The notes below the pieces were generated by a model. It was given only the letters and a program-made list of their open reading frames with translations. It was not told where the DNA came from and searched no databases. This document shows positions 12,845-24,014 of a stretch of 64,000 nucleotides of DNA, one piece after another. Both the position numbers and the translations under genes were made by a program. The stretch comes from Paralichthys olivaceus (lineage: Eukaryota > Chordata > Actinopteri > Pleuronectiformes > Paralichthyidae). The stretch is taken from positions 19,583,501 through 19,647,500 of the forward strand of contig NC_091107.1 in NCBI RefSeq assembly GCF_024713975.1, read 5' to 3'. Each line of letters begins with the position of its first letter. Within the stretch, counting starts at the first letter, position 1.

Positions 12845-15783
12845 CGCAGCTGTATGTGTGCCCATGAATTATACATGTGCTCCATTAAGACACTTAACAG
12901 CTGGTTCTTTTGGAACTTACCAGCAACAACTACAGCTTGGTGGCCCCTGTGTGCTGCTTATTAAAACAGCAGCACTAGTGATTAAGTTTGTGCAGTAATG
13001 TGCGCTCTGACCATCATAAACCAGCCAGTCACTGAGCTATTTTCAGTTCAATCTCATCTCTCTGGAGGGCGACTGGGCCAGCTGCCGATTCCCTCACACG
13101 GTGGCGGGATGCACTACAGTAATTAAATGCGTGTTGTGGCTTGCTGACCTTGCCGTGGTTCAGGCGATGAGCCTTTTCTATGCCCAACTGTGGCAGATGT
13201 GCTGATCATCATACATATACACCCAGCACTGGAGCAGCAGTGTTTCTGTTGCATTTGTGTTCTGGGGGGGTTTTGTGTTTTTGGTTTTGCCTCATTTCTG
13301 TATATGCATTGTGTTTATTCCTGAAGGAGGATTCTTTTCATTTTCAGCACTTTTAAATTGTTGTGTTTTGTTGTATATTTTGTTTTTGAAATGGCATCGC
13401 TTCTAAATTAGCTTTTCATGTTTGCCTTAATGAAAATGTTTTGGGCCGTTGCAGTGCGCTTGATGGCCATCGTATATTTACCCTGCTCTCTTGGGCTTCT
13501 CCCAACCTGCCTAAAATTACAAGTAAAAGAAACAGATCATGAAGGTATAATAATTTTAAGAGATATTTACATCCAAATATTTATTTTTACAATTTTGCAT
13601 ATTCAAGAGACTAAGAACAGAGTGGTGTGTTTTTCTATTCTCTTAAACTGCGATCAGGGGTGTCTCTACCATTATGATTTCACAGTACCTTAGCCGAAAG
13701 AAAACACTGCATTGACAAAACTTAACATAAAAGCTACCTGAATACCTAGAGCCTGTTTCTTAGTTAGCCACGGATCTTAAAATTATAAAATGTATCAAGT
13801 GACTGAGACAAACTGAACCGGTCAGTGAATCACAGAAGTGGCAGAGGGAGGAGGATGGACTAACTCTAACTAATGTGTCTTCCTCATTCTTTCTAAACTT
13901 CCTTCTGTATTTTGATGTCAGGACTATTGTTTCTATTACTGATAATTTAGATTTGCCACCAGGACATACTGTGTAAAAAGTACCTTTGCTGATCTAAATG
14001 TTCCACTCTGGAAACAATATTTATTTATATTCAATTTATAATTCAATTCTAATCCTGCTCTGAATTTATTTGTTTTACTGATCATTTAAAATGTGCATGC
14101 ATTGTTAATCGTTTTACGATCACATAAAAGATTTCTGAACTGGAATCAAATCTTAAGTTGCTTCCCAAATTAATAAATAAATACAATTTTCTTTGAATTA
14201 TTTTCAACTCCACAAACCACTGCCCCCCCCCGGACAACATCTACCCCACCCAGTGAAAAGCATGACTGAAATGACCTGATTCCCTGTGGGGAAAGGTTTC
14301 ATCTAATCTCATGTAATGCCTTTTTCATGAAAATAAGTGTTTACTTGCATTCATATTTTCAAAGGAGATTAGGGCCACTTTGTAATTATGCTACAGCCCG
14401 GCATGAGCAGCAGCCTCTTTTCCTTTCACATCTCCCCGCACCTAAAAAAATCACACTGACAGAATCTTATATGATTCAACCAGTAATTCATCCAGAGAAT
14501 TTTCGGAGATTCACTTAATGATATACAGTGGGGTTGTACAGTCTCCATTTAATATTTGCACTGAGTCACAGGCTCAAACCTGTGAGTAGGTGTTCTGCAG
14601 ATTTGCCTTCAGTTTAGCTTCAGCTTGATTATGAGGCAAAAAATGTTTAAAAAAAAAAAGGATTTTCTGGTTCTAATCCTGTGTGACATTGTATCAGTAC
14701 TCTTAACACTCGTAACAAGATTCTGCCTGCATCGTGAAATTTAGCTGCCCAACTGCATTCATGTAATTCTTAAAACTACAATACAAGCAATCACACTCGT
14801 AAAATGTTTCAGATTTTTTTTTGCATAGCAACGGGCATTTTTTTTATAACAAATCCCTTTTCTTCTATGACAGGAATTATCACCATAAACATAGACTGTG
14901 AGATGATGATTAAACATCAGACTGAAACAGGAGACTGACTTCTATATCAGTTAAACGGGGAGAAAATTTGAGAGTGACTGAATCTAGAGTGGAGCTTTTT
15001 ACAGACAATTGTTTGCCTTTCCCACCATACCCGCACTCGACAATGTGTAATGTTTTTCAATGAGATAGGTGCTAAAAATGGCTCATTCAACAGCTGCTTT
15101 GCCCCCTCCTCCTCTAAGATATTCACCCCACCTTCTGCTTATGTCGCTCATTTTCTAAGCCATAATATTTTTCAAGATTAGACACACAATTAACTCTAAT
15201 GTTCTTAGTGAAGAGAGTGGGGGCTTACTGCTGGGGGACAAAATATAATCATCTTCCCACAACTCAGCTCTGTGTAAGACAACGCCTGGACATAAGCTGA
15301 TAATAATGTGACATGCACAACACAATATACAGTGGTTATCACCAAAATGATGCACCCACTGGAGGTCGGACCAGCAACAAAGGATTCATTATCAGAGTAA
15401 ATTGACAGATGCATTTTACACGATAAAGCAATTCTTGTCCTCATAGATATTTATTTATAGGCTCCTACTAAGCTACATTATTTAACAATGCAAAATGGAT
15501 GATCTTTCAGTGATTAAAGCATGTGTAGAGCTGAGCTGGCACCTAGCTAGCAGGTACACAGAAACAGACCGCACACAGGCACCTGCAGGGGCAGGACCCC
15601 GGGGACCTGCCTGCCACAATGTGTATCATCACAGTGAGAGGGCCAGCTCAGATGCCGTGAGAATATTATGCAAAATAACCAGAATACATAAAGTGCTGGA
15701 AAAAAACATGCTAAGTTCAGGGAAGTGGAAGAACCAGACGTGGAAGAGAACTTTAAAGACCTGAATGCTGGTTGTGTAATGCT

Positions 15784-15838
15784 GGAGCATACATGTGTTT
15801 TGATGGTTCATTCAACAATCAAAACACATGTATGCTCC
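15784..15838. repeat. Perfect inverted repeat, 21-bp arms, 13-nt loop
   Basis: Left arm 15,784-15,804 begins GGAGCATACATG. Right arm 15,818-15,838 is its exact reverse complement and ends CATGTATGCTCC. The loop is 15,805-15,817. There is no mismatch in 21 pairs, and pairing stops abruptly on both flanks. It lies in the gene-free left third of the window, and no flanking transposon ends were recognised. Confidence 0.9.
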
Positions 15839-17765
15839 TTTATAAAGTATATTTCTCAGAATCTAAATGTTGCAGCACAATATATTCCTTCTTTGTTTTG
15901 GTGTTTTGCGTAACTATAACTGAGTAAAGAAAAGCCCCATTATTAAACGGTGACAATTACCTTAAAAAAGGGAAATCCATGCATCTTTTATCAGTGAGTG
16001 CGATTCTTCATTAAAACCATAACATTTGAAAGTGACTTCCTTTTTATCATTCAATGAGAAATATTCATACAGCAGTTTGTAACAAAATCCTTCACATCTC
16101 CTTACTTGGTGTGTGCGTATTCTCTGCTATTTATCTACAGAAAAATGGAATTCTGCCAATGACCATTTGAGATTCGTGAAAATCCTTATCCTCATTATCA
16201 TCACAGTGAACAGCTTATTTCTCGTAGAGCACATAATTCCTCATTAGAGGCAGAGGTCGTTATGGGTGCTGCAGAGCTGGGCATCAAGTGGCTAAATGAT
16301 GAATGCACTTTGGGGGTGTTTATTGCCCTACCACTGAGATACAGTGATGATGACCGATTGTGCTCAAGAGAGCGGGGGAAATCAGTGAGTGCAATGACCT
16401 TGTTTTAAATAATAGGTTACACAGGTAGCAGAAGGAAAACCTCTCCTTCAGAGATGCATTGTCCATTCTGTTCATTGTCTCCAAAGGACATGAAAACATT
16501 GTATGTCTGAATAAAGGATGATGAAACAAGACCAAAAAAGGTCTGTCGTTCCTAAAGGCTCCAATATTGATAACATTATGTTTTCATTGTCACATACCTT
16601 AAAGTAAGAAAAAGAACTATGCTTGGAATTAGAGATGCTGTGGTGTTATGAGATGCTAAAAACACAGCCTGTGCAGCTGTAGGCTACAAGCCAGGTGGAT
16701 AATGACACAATTGTCTAAATGTGAGTCCTAATGTTTAACTGCCACATATTGTATCCAGATCCAAAGAATTTGCAACACAGATTTTTAAACGAAGGCCAAC
16801 ACCCTAAAAAAGGCAATTGATTCCTTTCCCATCGCCAGAGTTGGCCTCAATTTTTTTAGCTGGTTGATAATATTAAACGTCACCGATGCCGCACTCTCCC
16901 ACCTCGCTGTCTTGCCAAATTGTGTCACCTTACCCTCGCTGCAGTTCAAAGCCAGCGCCGATTAAAACTCACGTCTACCGAAGAGTCGTCTAACCCAGTA
17001 CTGAATGCAGATTTTATCTTTTCACATTGCAGAGAAAAGAGATGTATGTGTTAGTGTTGTTTTCTGACCGGTTGAAAAGGGCTTTTATTGTTCCTCTGAT
17101 GTATATCATGTATTGTTCCTTTTGTTATCAACTGATTATGTATGTTTCTACACTGGATTTTAAAATGATGGCCTTGAAAGATATTTGCATAGTAGAACAC
17201 AAGTAGGGATGAGTAATCGTCTGTAGCCGCTCATCATATTGTGAATTTGATATTGTCATTGCCAGAGATTAACAATAAATGATATAAAAAAGTCTATCAC
17301 TGATTTTAAATGTCACTATAGTTGTTCTCACAGCACCGCTGTTGTCATTAACCTGCTCTTCTGTTGATTTGGTCAATGGAGTGAAATAAAATGACTTTAA
17401 CTGCAGTGCAGCAGCTTCATAGGGGCTGCTGGTGAAGGAAGCATTTTTCATCAAACTGTTTGACAATGGAAACAGGAAAAAACTAAATGAGAATTTGGCT
17501 GCATAATTAGAGAGCAGGGAAAAGGACATGATGAAGGTTCTCCGTCAGTCTGTCGCCCTTTCTCTAGTCACAAACAAAAAATAGTTTTGCTGAATGTGTT
17601 ATGACAGTCAGTTTTGATTAAATGTTAAATAAAATAAAAAATACGTTAAGTCACATTAAAATGTAAGACCAATTTTACACATCAGACTTTTGCCTGTCGT
17701 ACAAAGCTTAAGCGACAGAGAAAAGAGCAGTGGCTCATTTGCGGCTCGCAGATCCAGTGGAAGGA

Positions 17766-17790
17766 TGGACGGACAAACGGACGGACAGGC
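17766..17790. repeat. GGAC tetranucleotide tract
   Basis: Interrupted GGAC/GGACAAAC units, simple-sequence repeat. Confidence 0.6.
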
Positions 17791-18418
17791 GAACAGCCAG
17801 ACTTACGGATACACACACACAGCAATAAAAGAAGTTTAGGGATAAAACTAATACTGGTCTCATGGTAAACCAGGATAAATTCCAGAGGGTTAGTATTACT
17901 TTTTAAAAATATCAAAACCAGTATTTAATTACTACACTTTGAAAAGCTCATAGTAAATGTGCTGTCACGCATCAATCAAAGTTTGCAGCAGTCTCCCAGA
18001 TGCAGGTTCACAGGCACAACTGAAAATATGGGTTTGTTTTGCATCAGTGGAAACATGGAGGGAGACAGAGACAGCGCTCCAGAGGTTTTTGAGCAGGACT
18101 AATTTATCATCACCAGTCGTTAATATCATAAAGACAATCTATGATTATCTTTGCATTGGCCATTACTAAGCCCACTCCCCTTAGCTACTGTTGCTACCTG
18201 TGTTTGGGGATGTCGGGATTATTTACCATAACCGCATAATTTGTATGTGTGCTGTTCGTTGGAATCTCCTCTTGTGAGTAACGTGTTGTGCGTACAGTAC
18301 GCTTGTTTGTGTGTGTGAGCCACTTAACTGAAACTTTAGTTGAGAAGAGGGAGGAGGAGAAATCCATGTTTACGTTTGGGTTCTGACCGGCTCCCAAGGA
18401 GTGGCTGACATGCATAAA

Positions 18419-18465
18419 CTGATTGTTTAATGACAGTGCTGTTCACACTGTCGTTAAACAATCAG
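18419..18465. repeat. Inverted repeat, 20-bp arms with one mismatch, 7-nt loop
   Basis: Arms 18,419-18,438 and 18,446-18,465 begin CTGATTGTTTAA and end TTAAACAATCAG. The single mismatch (T at 18,431 against G at 18,453) would be a G-U pair in RNA. The right arm runs into a possible dispersed-repeat fragment, so the left arm may be an inverted copy of that element's start. Confidence 0.85.
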
Positions 18466-18540
18466 ATCTGGGTCACATAGGGAAGGAAAAAATTCTGATT
18501 GGGGTCACTTCAGTCCACTGTGTGAATGTAGTGAACCAGC
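18440..18540. mobile_element. Possible MITE/SINE-like repeat fragment
   Basis: The phrases CTGTTCACACTG, AATCAGATCTGGGTCACAT and GGTCACTTCAG are familiar from short dispersed elements common in fish genomes. The class cannot be set by eye and no target-site duplication is evident. A repeat-library search would decide. Confidence 0.4.
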
Positions 18541-20140
18541 ATTTGTGGAAGCGTTACCACTTAAACTTGTAGTTATTAGTTTTGAAACTGGGTTTTGTGA
18601 ACACTGAAATAAAATCTGGCAACTGTAAACTGTCTGTGCTCGTATATAGTATATAAAGGTTTGACAAGCTGACTCCATCTCTCTTTTAAAATCTGTTTCA
18701 CCAACAGGTTTTGAATTGAAAACCTTTTTAAAAAACGGTACACGTGATGGTTACATACATGATGTTGTGCTGAAACTGATGTTAAAGCCAATGTCAATGT
18801 CTTCACCAGCTCATGATCAGTCGTCACGGAAGCAGCAATGTAGATCTGGTCTAGTGTTTCAAATTAGATAAGTAAAATGTACAATCAAACTGTGGCTCTT
18901 TAAGCACAACAGCTCTTGAGCTAAACATATTGGGCAATGTATCACATAACTAGGATGCCTCTGGGAAGCCTGGTGCTGTCAGCAGGACAATACTGTGGCC
19001 AAAGTATCACATAAGTTAGAAGACATACAAACTTGAGATATCTGTCGATGTAATATTGACTATACGACAGAAAGGCTCAAGCAATTCTTCCCACAAGAAT
19101 GTCTGGCAGCAGACCAGAAGGCAGTTTTACTCCCTATCTGTGAAAAGGAATGAGCTCTGAATACAGAGGAGCTGCACAGCCATTAAAAGCACTCAGAAAC
19201 AAGCACCTCTATTAATCATCTTCACTGATTCTTCGGCAGGCAGCAATTTGTTCATTCAGTAATTCAGACAAGAAATGGAAAGGGGAAGAGGGAAGAACTA
19301 GGGTAATGTGGCGAGGTAAAGGCATGATCAGCGTTTCACACTCCTATAAAAGGTGAACAGGAGTTGGCACAGGGCTTGTACAGGGCCGGCATGTTAAAAT
19401 ATTAAAGTCCAGGGCTGTGAATATTCAAGCACAGTTGTCCCCATCATGAGATTGTGGAGGACAATGCAGTGTCCCTGGAGAGTAATCCGATTCTTCGTGT
19501 TCCACCTTCATTTCCAAGGACAGGAGGCTCGAGGCAGGGCGGATACCTGCTTGGTTCGAGGTGAAGCTGCGGCCGCAACATGTTGTAGCCAACAGGAGCC
19601 AAGTAGTGACATCAGACTGCTGGGTCATGACAAGCTAACATGACCTCCTGTCCTTATTATGGACTTAAATTAAGGTCAAAATGATTTAAAGCTTGTAACT
19701 TGATGTCCAAAATATATTTTTTAAACAAATACAAATCTTTAACACGTGTAGAAATGTGAAATCCTCATGCAGATTTATTTTAGATTTTATAAGGGTCCAT
19801 TTACAACTACAAACCTATTTGGTTATTTGGGAACACCACTTTACAAGCTCATCTTTTTCACCTTTATTTTACTGACTCTATGGGACCATTGACAAACAGC
19901 TCAGACTGTGCTGTTTATGACTCAAACATCTCGGTGGTTTTAACTATTTCGTCATGGTCCCGATCACTTTACAAGACACACAGAGCGGTAAAGTGAGAAT
20001 AGTTGCTCTACCAATAACAGCTCCCGATAAAATCTCTGTTGTATCAAGATATTCAATACATCTGCAACAGCTATTGTGCGGTAAAACGGCACCTAATACA
20101 TACATGAGAGCAAGGGGGAGGGTAGCTATCTAGAACAGCC

Positions 20141-20165
20141 CACGCACGCACGCGCACACACACAC
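20141..20165. repeat. CACG/CA microsatellite
   Basis: CACG tetramers passing into a CA run; simple-sequence repeat. Confidence 0.75.
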
Positions 20166-22603
20166 TGGATAAGCGTGTCTGTTTTCAAAAGGTAACCAAG
20201 CAACCGGTTCCTGCCAGGACCTTTGGTTGTAGGCTTATCAGGTAACTGCTTTCTGCGCCTGCTCACTGTTTCACCAGGTTTCTGTTTATCTTAGGTTAGT
20301 GGCTTCACTCTTGACCTAAATGGCCAGCGGTGGGGGTGTGTGTGCAGGTCCTGCAGCACTGTAGCAGGGAAGATGACAGTTCAGGTCCCACACAAGGAAT
20401 CAAACAGGCATAAAGCTCAGGCTGCTGAATGGAAATCAAGATGAGTCTGATGAGATAGGGAAGAGGGGGACAGATATGCCACACCGTGCTAACCACAATC
20501 GCTTATGATGGACAACTACTGATGATAGAGAGAGTGACTACACTGTGTGCAGTCAGAAGCCCGTTTATCTTTAGGAACACTGCTCCAGACTAAATATTAC
20601 ATCATTTATCTATTGTTGACATCTCACGTGACTTCATGATGACCTGGTAGAACTATACCCTTTCAAATAATGACCTACAACATGATGAGCAAATTGAATT
20701 CAATTTCATAAAGTGAAGGTTCGAGTAATGTCATGTGCAGTTTTATAGACCCTAAATCCTCAGCACTGGTAATATTTCAAGGATTTTACATCTCCCACTT
20801 GTAATTTCATTGCTTTTACCAATATTTCACATTGAATGCAGAGCCATGTGGACAAATGGAGCAGAAGGACGCTACTTGTTATGGTTAGCACATCCCTCTG
20901 TATTTCTAAGCCATGTTAGAAGAATGCTACGAGTCTGGCAGATAGTGTTCCTGTCTGCTGAAGTGGAACAGCGCCCAAATGACGAGGCCGCGATGCCATT
21001 AGGATGGTAATGAGCCCCAACTAGTGTACACAACAATGTGAATCACGAGACAAAAGAGGGCTAACAACACACTCTCTAAACCTTAGATTACACTGCGTGC
21101 CCCAACATATACATGGAGAGATGAAGATCCTAAACAAAGCTCTTCCTCATTACATGCGATTTCTCAAAAATCAGTAGACTGGAACCTCATTGGCCCAAAC
21201 ATGGCTCGGTGGCTTCCCGTGAAAATCTCAGAAAACAATTCAGTAACTACACGACAGACTGAAGCCGAGACACAATCCTGAAGCAAAAGTTTCACACTCT
21301 ATTGTTTCGAGTAAGAGGAGTGATCTGTCGGTTTCAGTCTAAATTCCAGGACACTGAACAGCCACGCCCAAATGATGTGGAAAACTCAGCTCATGCCTCT
21401 GACAAAAAGGTTGAGTTAAAGAGGAAGACTCACAAACATTAGTGTCATAGATTTGTCATCAATGTTTCTGCATTTATTTATCTGACGACACCGACATGCC
21501 CAAAAAACTAAACATGACAGAGAATGGATGAAAAAAGAAAACACCATTGTTATAACGTGCCGTGTTTTTGTTGAAGCAGCATTTATTTAACAATGCCTCA
21601 GAGGAAGATTCGAAACAAAAGAAGAAGTGGTGAACACTGATATCCACTGGCTCTGTGGCCATGTGGGTGTTTTTCTTTCGGGTGGTGCTCAGTGAAGTGA
21701 TGAAAAGTTCAATTCCACTTTAAAAATGCTCCGATCATAGTTCACACAGCCCTCACTTCCATTCCCACACATCAACAGAGAGCCTCTGGGGTCACTGGGT
21801 CTGCGCCTCCATCATCTGTCGTGATGTCGAAACGTTTGAGTGCATGACACCAGGTTCGATGTGATAACCTGGGGTGGGGGTCAGCAGCACTGCTGGCAGA
21901 TGGCAGACCTGCACTCTGAAGTCCTGTCCCCACAGGTTTAAATGCGGATCAGACCATTTTGTTGACCAGTGGATACTAAACCATGAGGACACCACAGGGA
22001 GCAGACCCTGGAAATAAACCCCTACACACCCGCCACCTCTTCTTTCTTATGAAAACAGCACGTGTTGAGATGACTGGAAGATCCAGCACCACCACCGGTA
22101 TGATGACAAATCAACCAGTGTCTTAATGGACTTCAGATAAATGTGGACAACACATGCGACACTAGCGAACTTTGCCTCATCACATGCTAACCCCCTTTTC
22201 TTTATTTACGTTCCTCGCTCTTTCTCCTTAAACAGAAGCCATTGCTAAAAAAAAAAAAACACATTGATGAACACATACTGAACATCTGACCGATTTTAGT
22301 TGTAAGTAAACAGCTACATTTTAAATTCGCTTTAGCCGGACATGTGTTCTGGTGCTAGCTCACCAAACTGACCTTGGGTCAGTTGCTCCCTGTGGGCTTG
22401 ATGTCAGTAAAGTGCGTTCAGCTGCGTTTCGGAACTTGTGTTCGCGCCGCACCGACGGGTCAAGTTAAAGTGTTGATTCGCGGAGGGGGCAGGGGAGCTT
22501 CGGCCGTAGCGGACGCCGCTGACCACTCGCCGCCGCTTTCGGAGACACAAACGAATCCAGGGGAAACGTGTCGCTGGTTTTTGCGGGAGAGAGGAAAACT
22601 TAC

Positions 22604-22655
22604 CTGCGCACACACTGAGCAGGACGCAGCACACCCGGGACACACGCAGCTCCAT
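22604..22655 (-). CDS. cxadr: Signal-peptide first exon, probably cxadr (partial gene)
   Basis: The ATG at 22,655-22,653 sits in a good context (G at -3 and +4) and opens MELRVSRVCCVLLSVCAG: a short basic start, a hydrophobic core and small residues suited to signal-peptidase cleavage. A textbook donor, CAG then GTAAGT, follows at 22,604/22,603 and leaves phase 1, as is usual for signal exons that precede immunoglobulin domains. CXADR is a junctional cell-adhesion protein with two Ig domains and is the neighbour of BTG3 in human, which is why I favour it. No Ig-domain exon is visible in the remaining 22 kb to the left, so identity rests on synteny and signal-exon character. Other cell-surface genes remain possible. 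I am fairly sure of a coding exon and unsure of the gene. Confidence 0.5.
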
Positions 22656-22754
22656 CTCTGCTCCGGCTAATCCACGACTTGTCCGCTGAAACTTCGTCAA
22701 ACTACTTGGAGCTCGAGTGAAACGCGGCAGCTCAGCTCGACCGAGGTATCCAAT

Positions 22755-22795
22755 CTCCTCCTCCTCCTCTTTCTCCTCCTCCTCCTCCTCCTCTC
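22755..22795. repeat. CTC/GGA trinucleotide tract
   Basis: CTC-type triplets on the plus strand (GGA on the transcribed sense strand), interrupted once by TTT. It lies in the presumed 5' untranslated region or promoter of the signal-exon gene. Confidence 0.85.
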
Positions 22796-22869
22796 TGCAG
22801 GTGCACAGCGGAGCGCGCCCCGAGGCTGTCACGTGACACCCAGCCTCGCCTCAAACAGCATCCCTCTGA

Positions 22870-22884
22870 CGCCCCCTGCTGGTG
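22870..22884. promoter_or_regulatory. Candidate CTCF site
   Basis: CGCCCCCTGCTGGTG matches the core of the vertebrate CTCF consensus in the orientation beginning GCCCCCTG. It lies between the signal-exon promoter and the 3' end of btg3, where a domain boundary would make sense. This is a motif match by eye only. Confidence 0.35.
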
Positions 22885-23069
22885 AGAACAGGAAGCGGAT
22901 CTGTTTCACCGTGTTGCTCCATGGAGGGAGAAGTGAGGTCTGATCCTCCGCGACAGGAAACAGCTCCAGTTCTGAGCTTCTCAAATGTTCCCCTCTCACA
23001 GTTTATACACCAGATTATTACAACATAGCTGTGTATGTTTTTATACTTATACTCTTAGATAAGATATGC

Positions 23070-23250
23070 CCTTAAAGGTTCAGTGTGTAAGATTTAGGTG
23101 AAAGGGATTTTTGGCAGAAATTGAATATAAAATAATCCTTGTGACATTTTTTTCTTTACCCTAGAATGGACCCTTTATATCTAAAAACTTTATATTTACA
23201 TGGAGGGGGGGACTAGTCCTGCACTAGATGGCATAGGCTATGTTACTTTA
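23070..23250. mobile_element. Teleost-type short dispersed repeat fragment
   Basis: The run containing TTCAGTGTGTAAGATTTAGG, then GGCAGAAATTGAATATAAAA, CTTTACCCTAGAATGG and CTTTATATTTACAT resembles a non-autonomous element found in many copies in percomorph fish genomes. The copy is truncated and lacks clear ends. It fills much of the short gap between btg3 and the signal exon. Confidence 0.55.
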
Positions 23251-23680
23251 ATTTGTACCTGTTTGTAGATTTGTTTTGCAGCAAAAAGAAAATGTTGGTC
23301 CCCAAAATTCCCAGATCTCAAAATCATGGACTGATGATAAAGCCCCATTCTTATATTGTGATATATCATTAAAATAACCCACTAAACTTCCCTTTAGTTT
23401 GTTATCACAAAAAAAGAATCCAAAACATATATTACACATAACCATGATACTTGGGGGATACTTTAGGAACCAGGAAAAAATAAACAAGATCATCATGCTT
23501 GGAAATTGTGTTTAATAAAACTTCATAAATTTAAGCCTATACATCTGAGAATTCTACACTATGAATAAATAAAACATATCACAAAGGACCGCAGTAAGTG
23601 GCATACAAGAACGTCTCCCATTGTAAAAATACATTACATGTGTAGTTTTCCTATTTCAATATCCAATTTAATACAAGTGA

Positions 23681-23686
23681 TTTATT
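23681..23686 (-). terminator. Possible btg3 polyadenylation signal
   Basis: TTTATT on the plus strand reads AATAAA on the minus strand, 137 bp beyond the btg3 stop codon. Other AT-rich variants lie nearby, so the true site is uncertain. Confidence 0.35.
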
Positions 23687-23822
23687 CAAACTTTAACAAA
23701 TGGTCTAAAGTGCAAAAAAGGTCAAAATTATCAACATTTACACTGTAAAAATTCATGTTTTAAAAAATTGGTCAGTCATCTTCAGCATTGATGTCCAGTG
23801 TGAACAATATGCACTATTATTC

Positions 23823-24014
23823 CTAAATGTAAGGGTGTGACAGGTTTGTGTCCCAGTATCCAGGTCCTGCGCTGTAGCTGGGGGGAACCCACAGTTTATG
23901 TCTTGAAGTGTGGGGGGCTCTGCTGCGAAGCGGGAAACCATGGTGAGGAAGGATGAGACTTTTCCCAGGTCCCATTTTTCTGGGATGCCATGCAGGAGCA
24001 GTTGGGTTTATTCC
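23823..24014 (-). CDS. btg3: btg3 last coding exon
   Basis: Residues 169-231 plus the TAG stop. Proline- and histidine-rich ([14 protein letters not shown] then [14 protein letters not shown]), matching the position and style of the human tail but diverged. Confidence 0.88.
   Translation of the reverse strand, partial: GINPTAPAWHPRKMGPGKSLILPHHGFPLRSRAPHTSRHKLWVPPSYSAGPGYWDTNLSHPYI

Larger units (their letters stand above)
1..22603 (-). other. Probable first intron (over 22 kb) of the signal-exon gene; no exon seen
   Basis: No open stretch here has a recognisable domain, and the longest frames (about 100-133 codons) are no longer than chance would give in AT-rich DNA of this size. The interval follows a strong splice donor at 22,603 on the minus strand, so it is most simply the first intron of that gene. 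A short exon of under about 180 bp could have been missed. Contents seen: CA-rich and tetranucleotide microsatellites, several GC-richer blocks (about 3,840-4,265, 8,330-8,500, 15,560-15,640 and 19,440-19,640) and two hairpins (15,784-15,838 and 18,419-18,465). The intron assignment is an inference from the donor alone. Confidence 0.5.
22440..22880 (-). promoter_or_regulatory. CpG-rich promoter of the signal-exon gene
   Basis: CpG dinucleotides are dense from about 22,440 to 22,830, unlike the flanks, and the block covers the first exon at 22,604-22,655. The minus-strand 5' untranslated region passes through a GGA-rich tract (22,755-22,795). No TATA box was seen. The CpG-rich type fits a broadly expressed gene. 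Confidence 0.55.

Noticed and set aside
1-22603. let-7c/miR-99a/miR-125b cluster, known from the same human region
   Set aside because: I looked for the mature miR-99 sequence start and did not see it on the plus strand; the human cluster is over a megabase away from CXADR.
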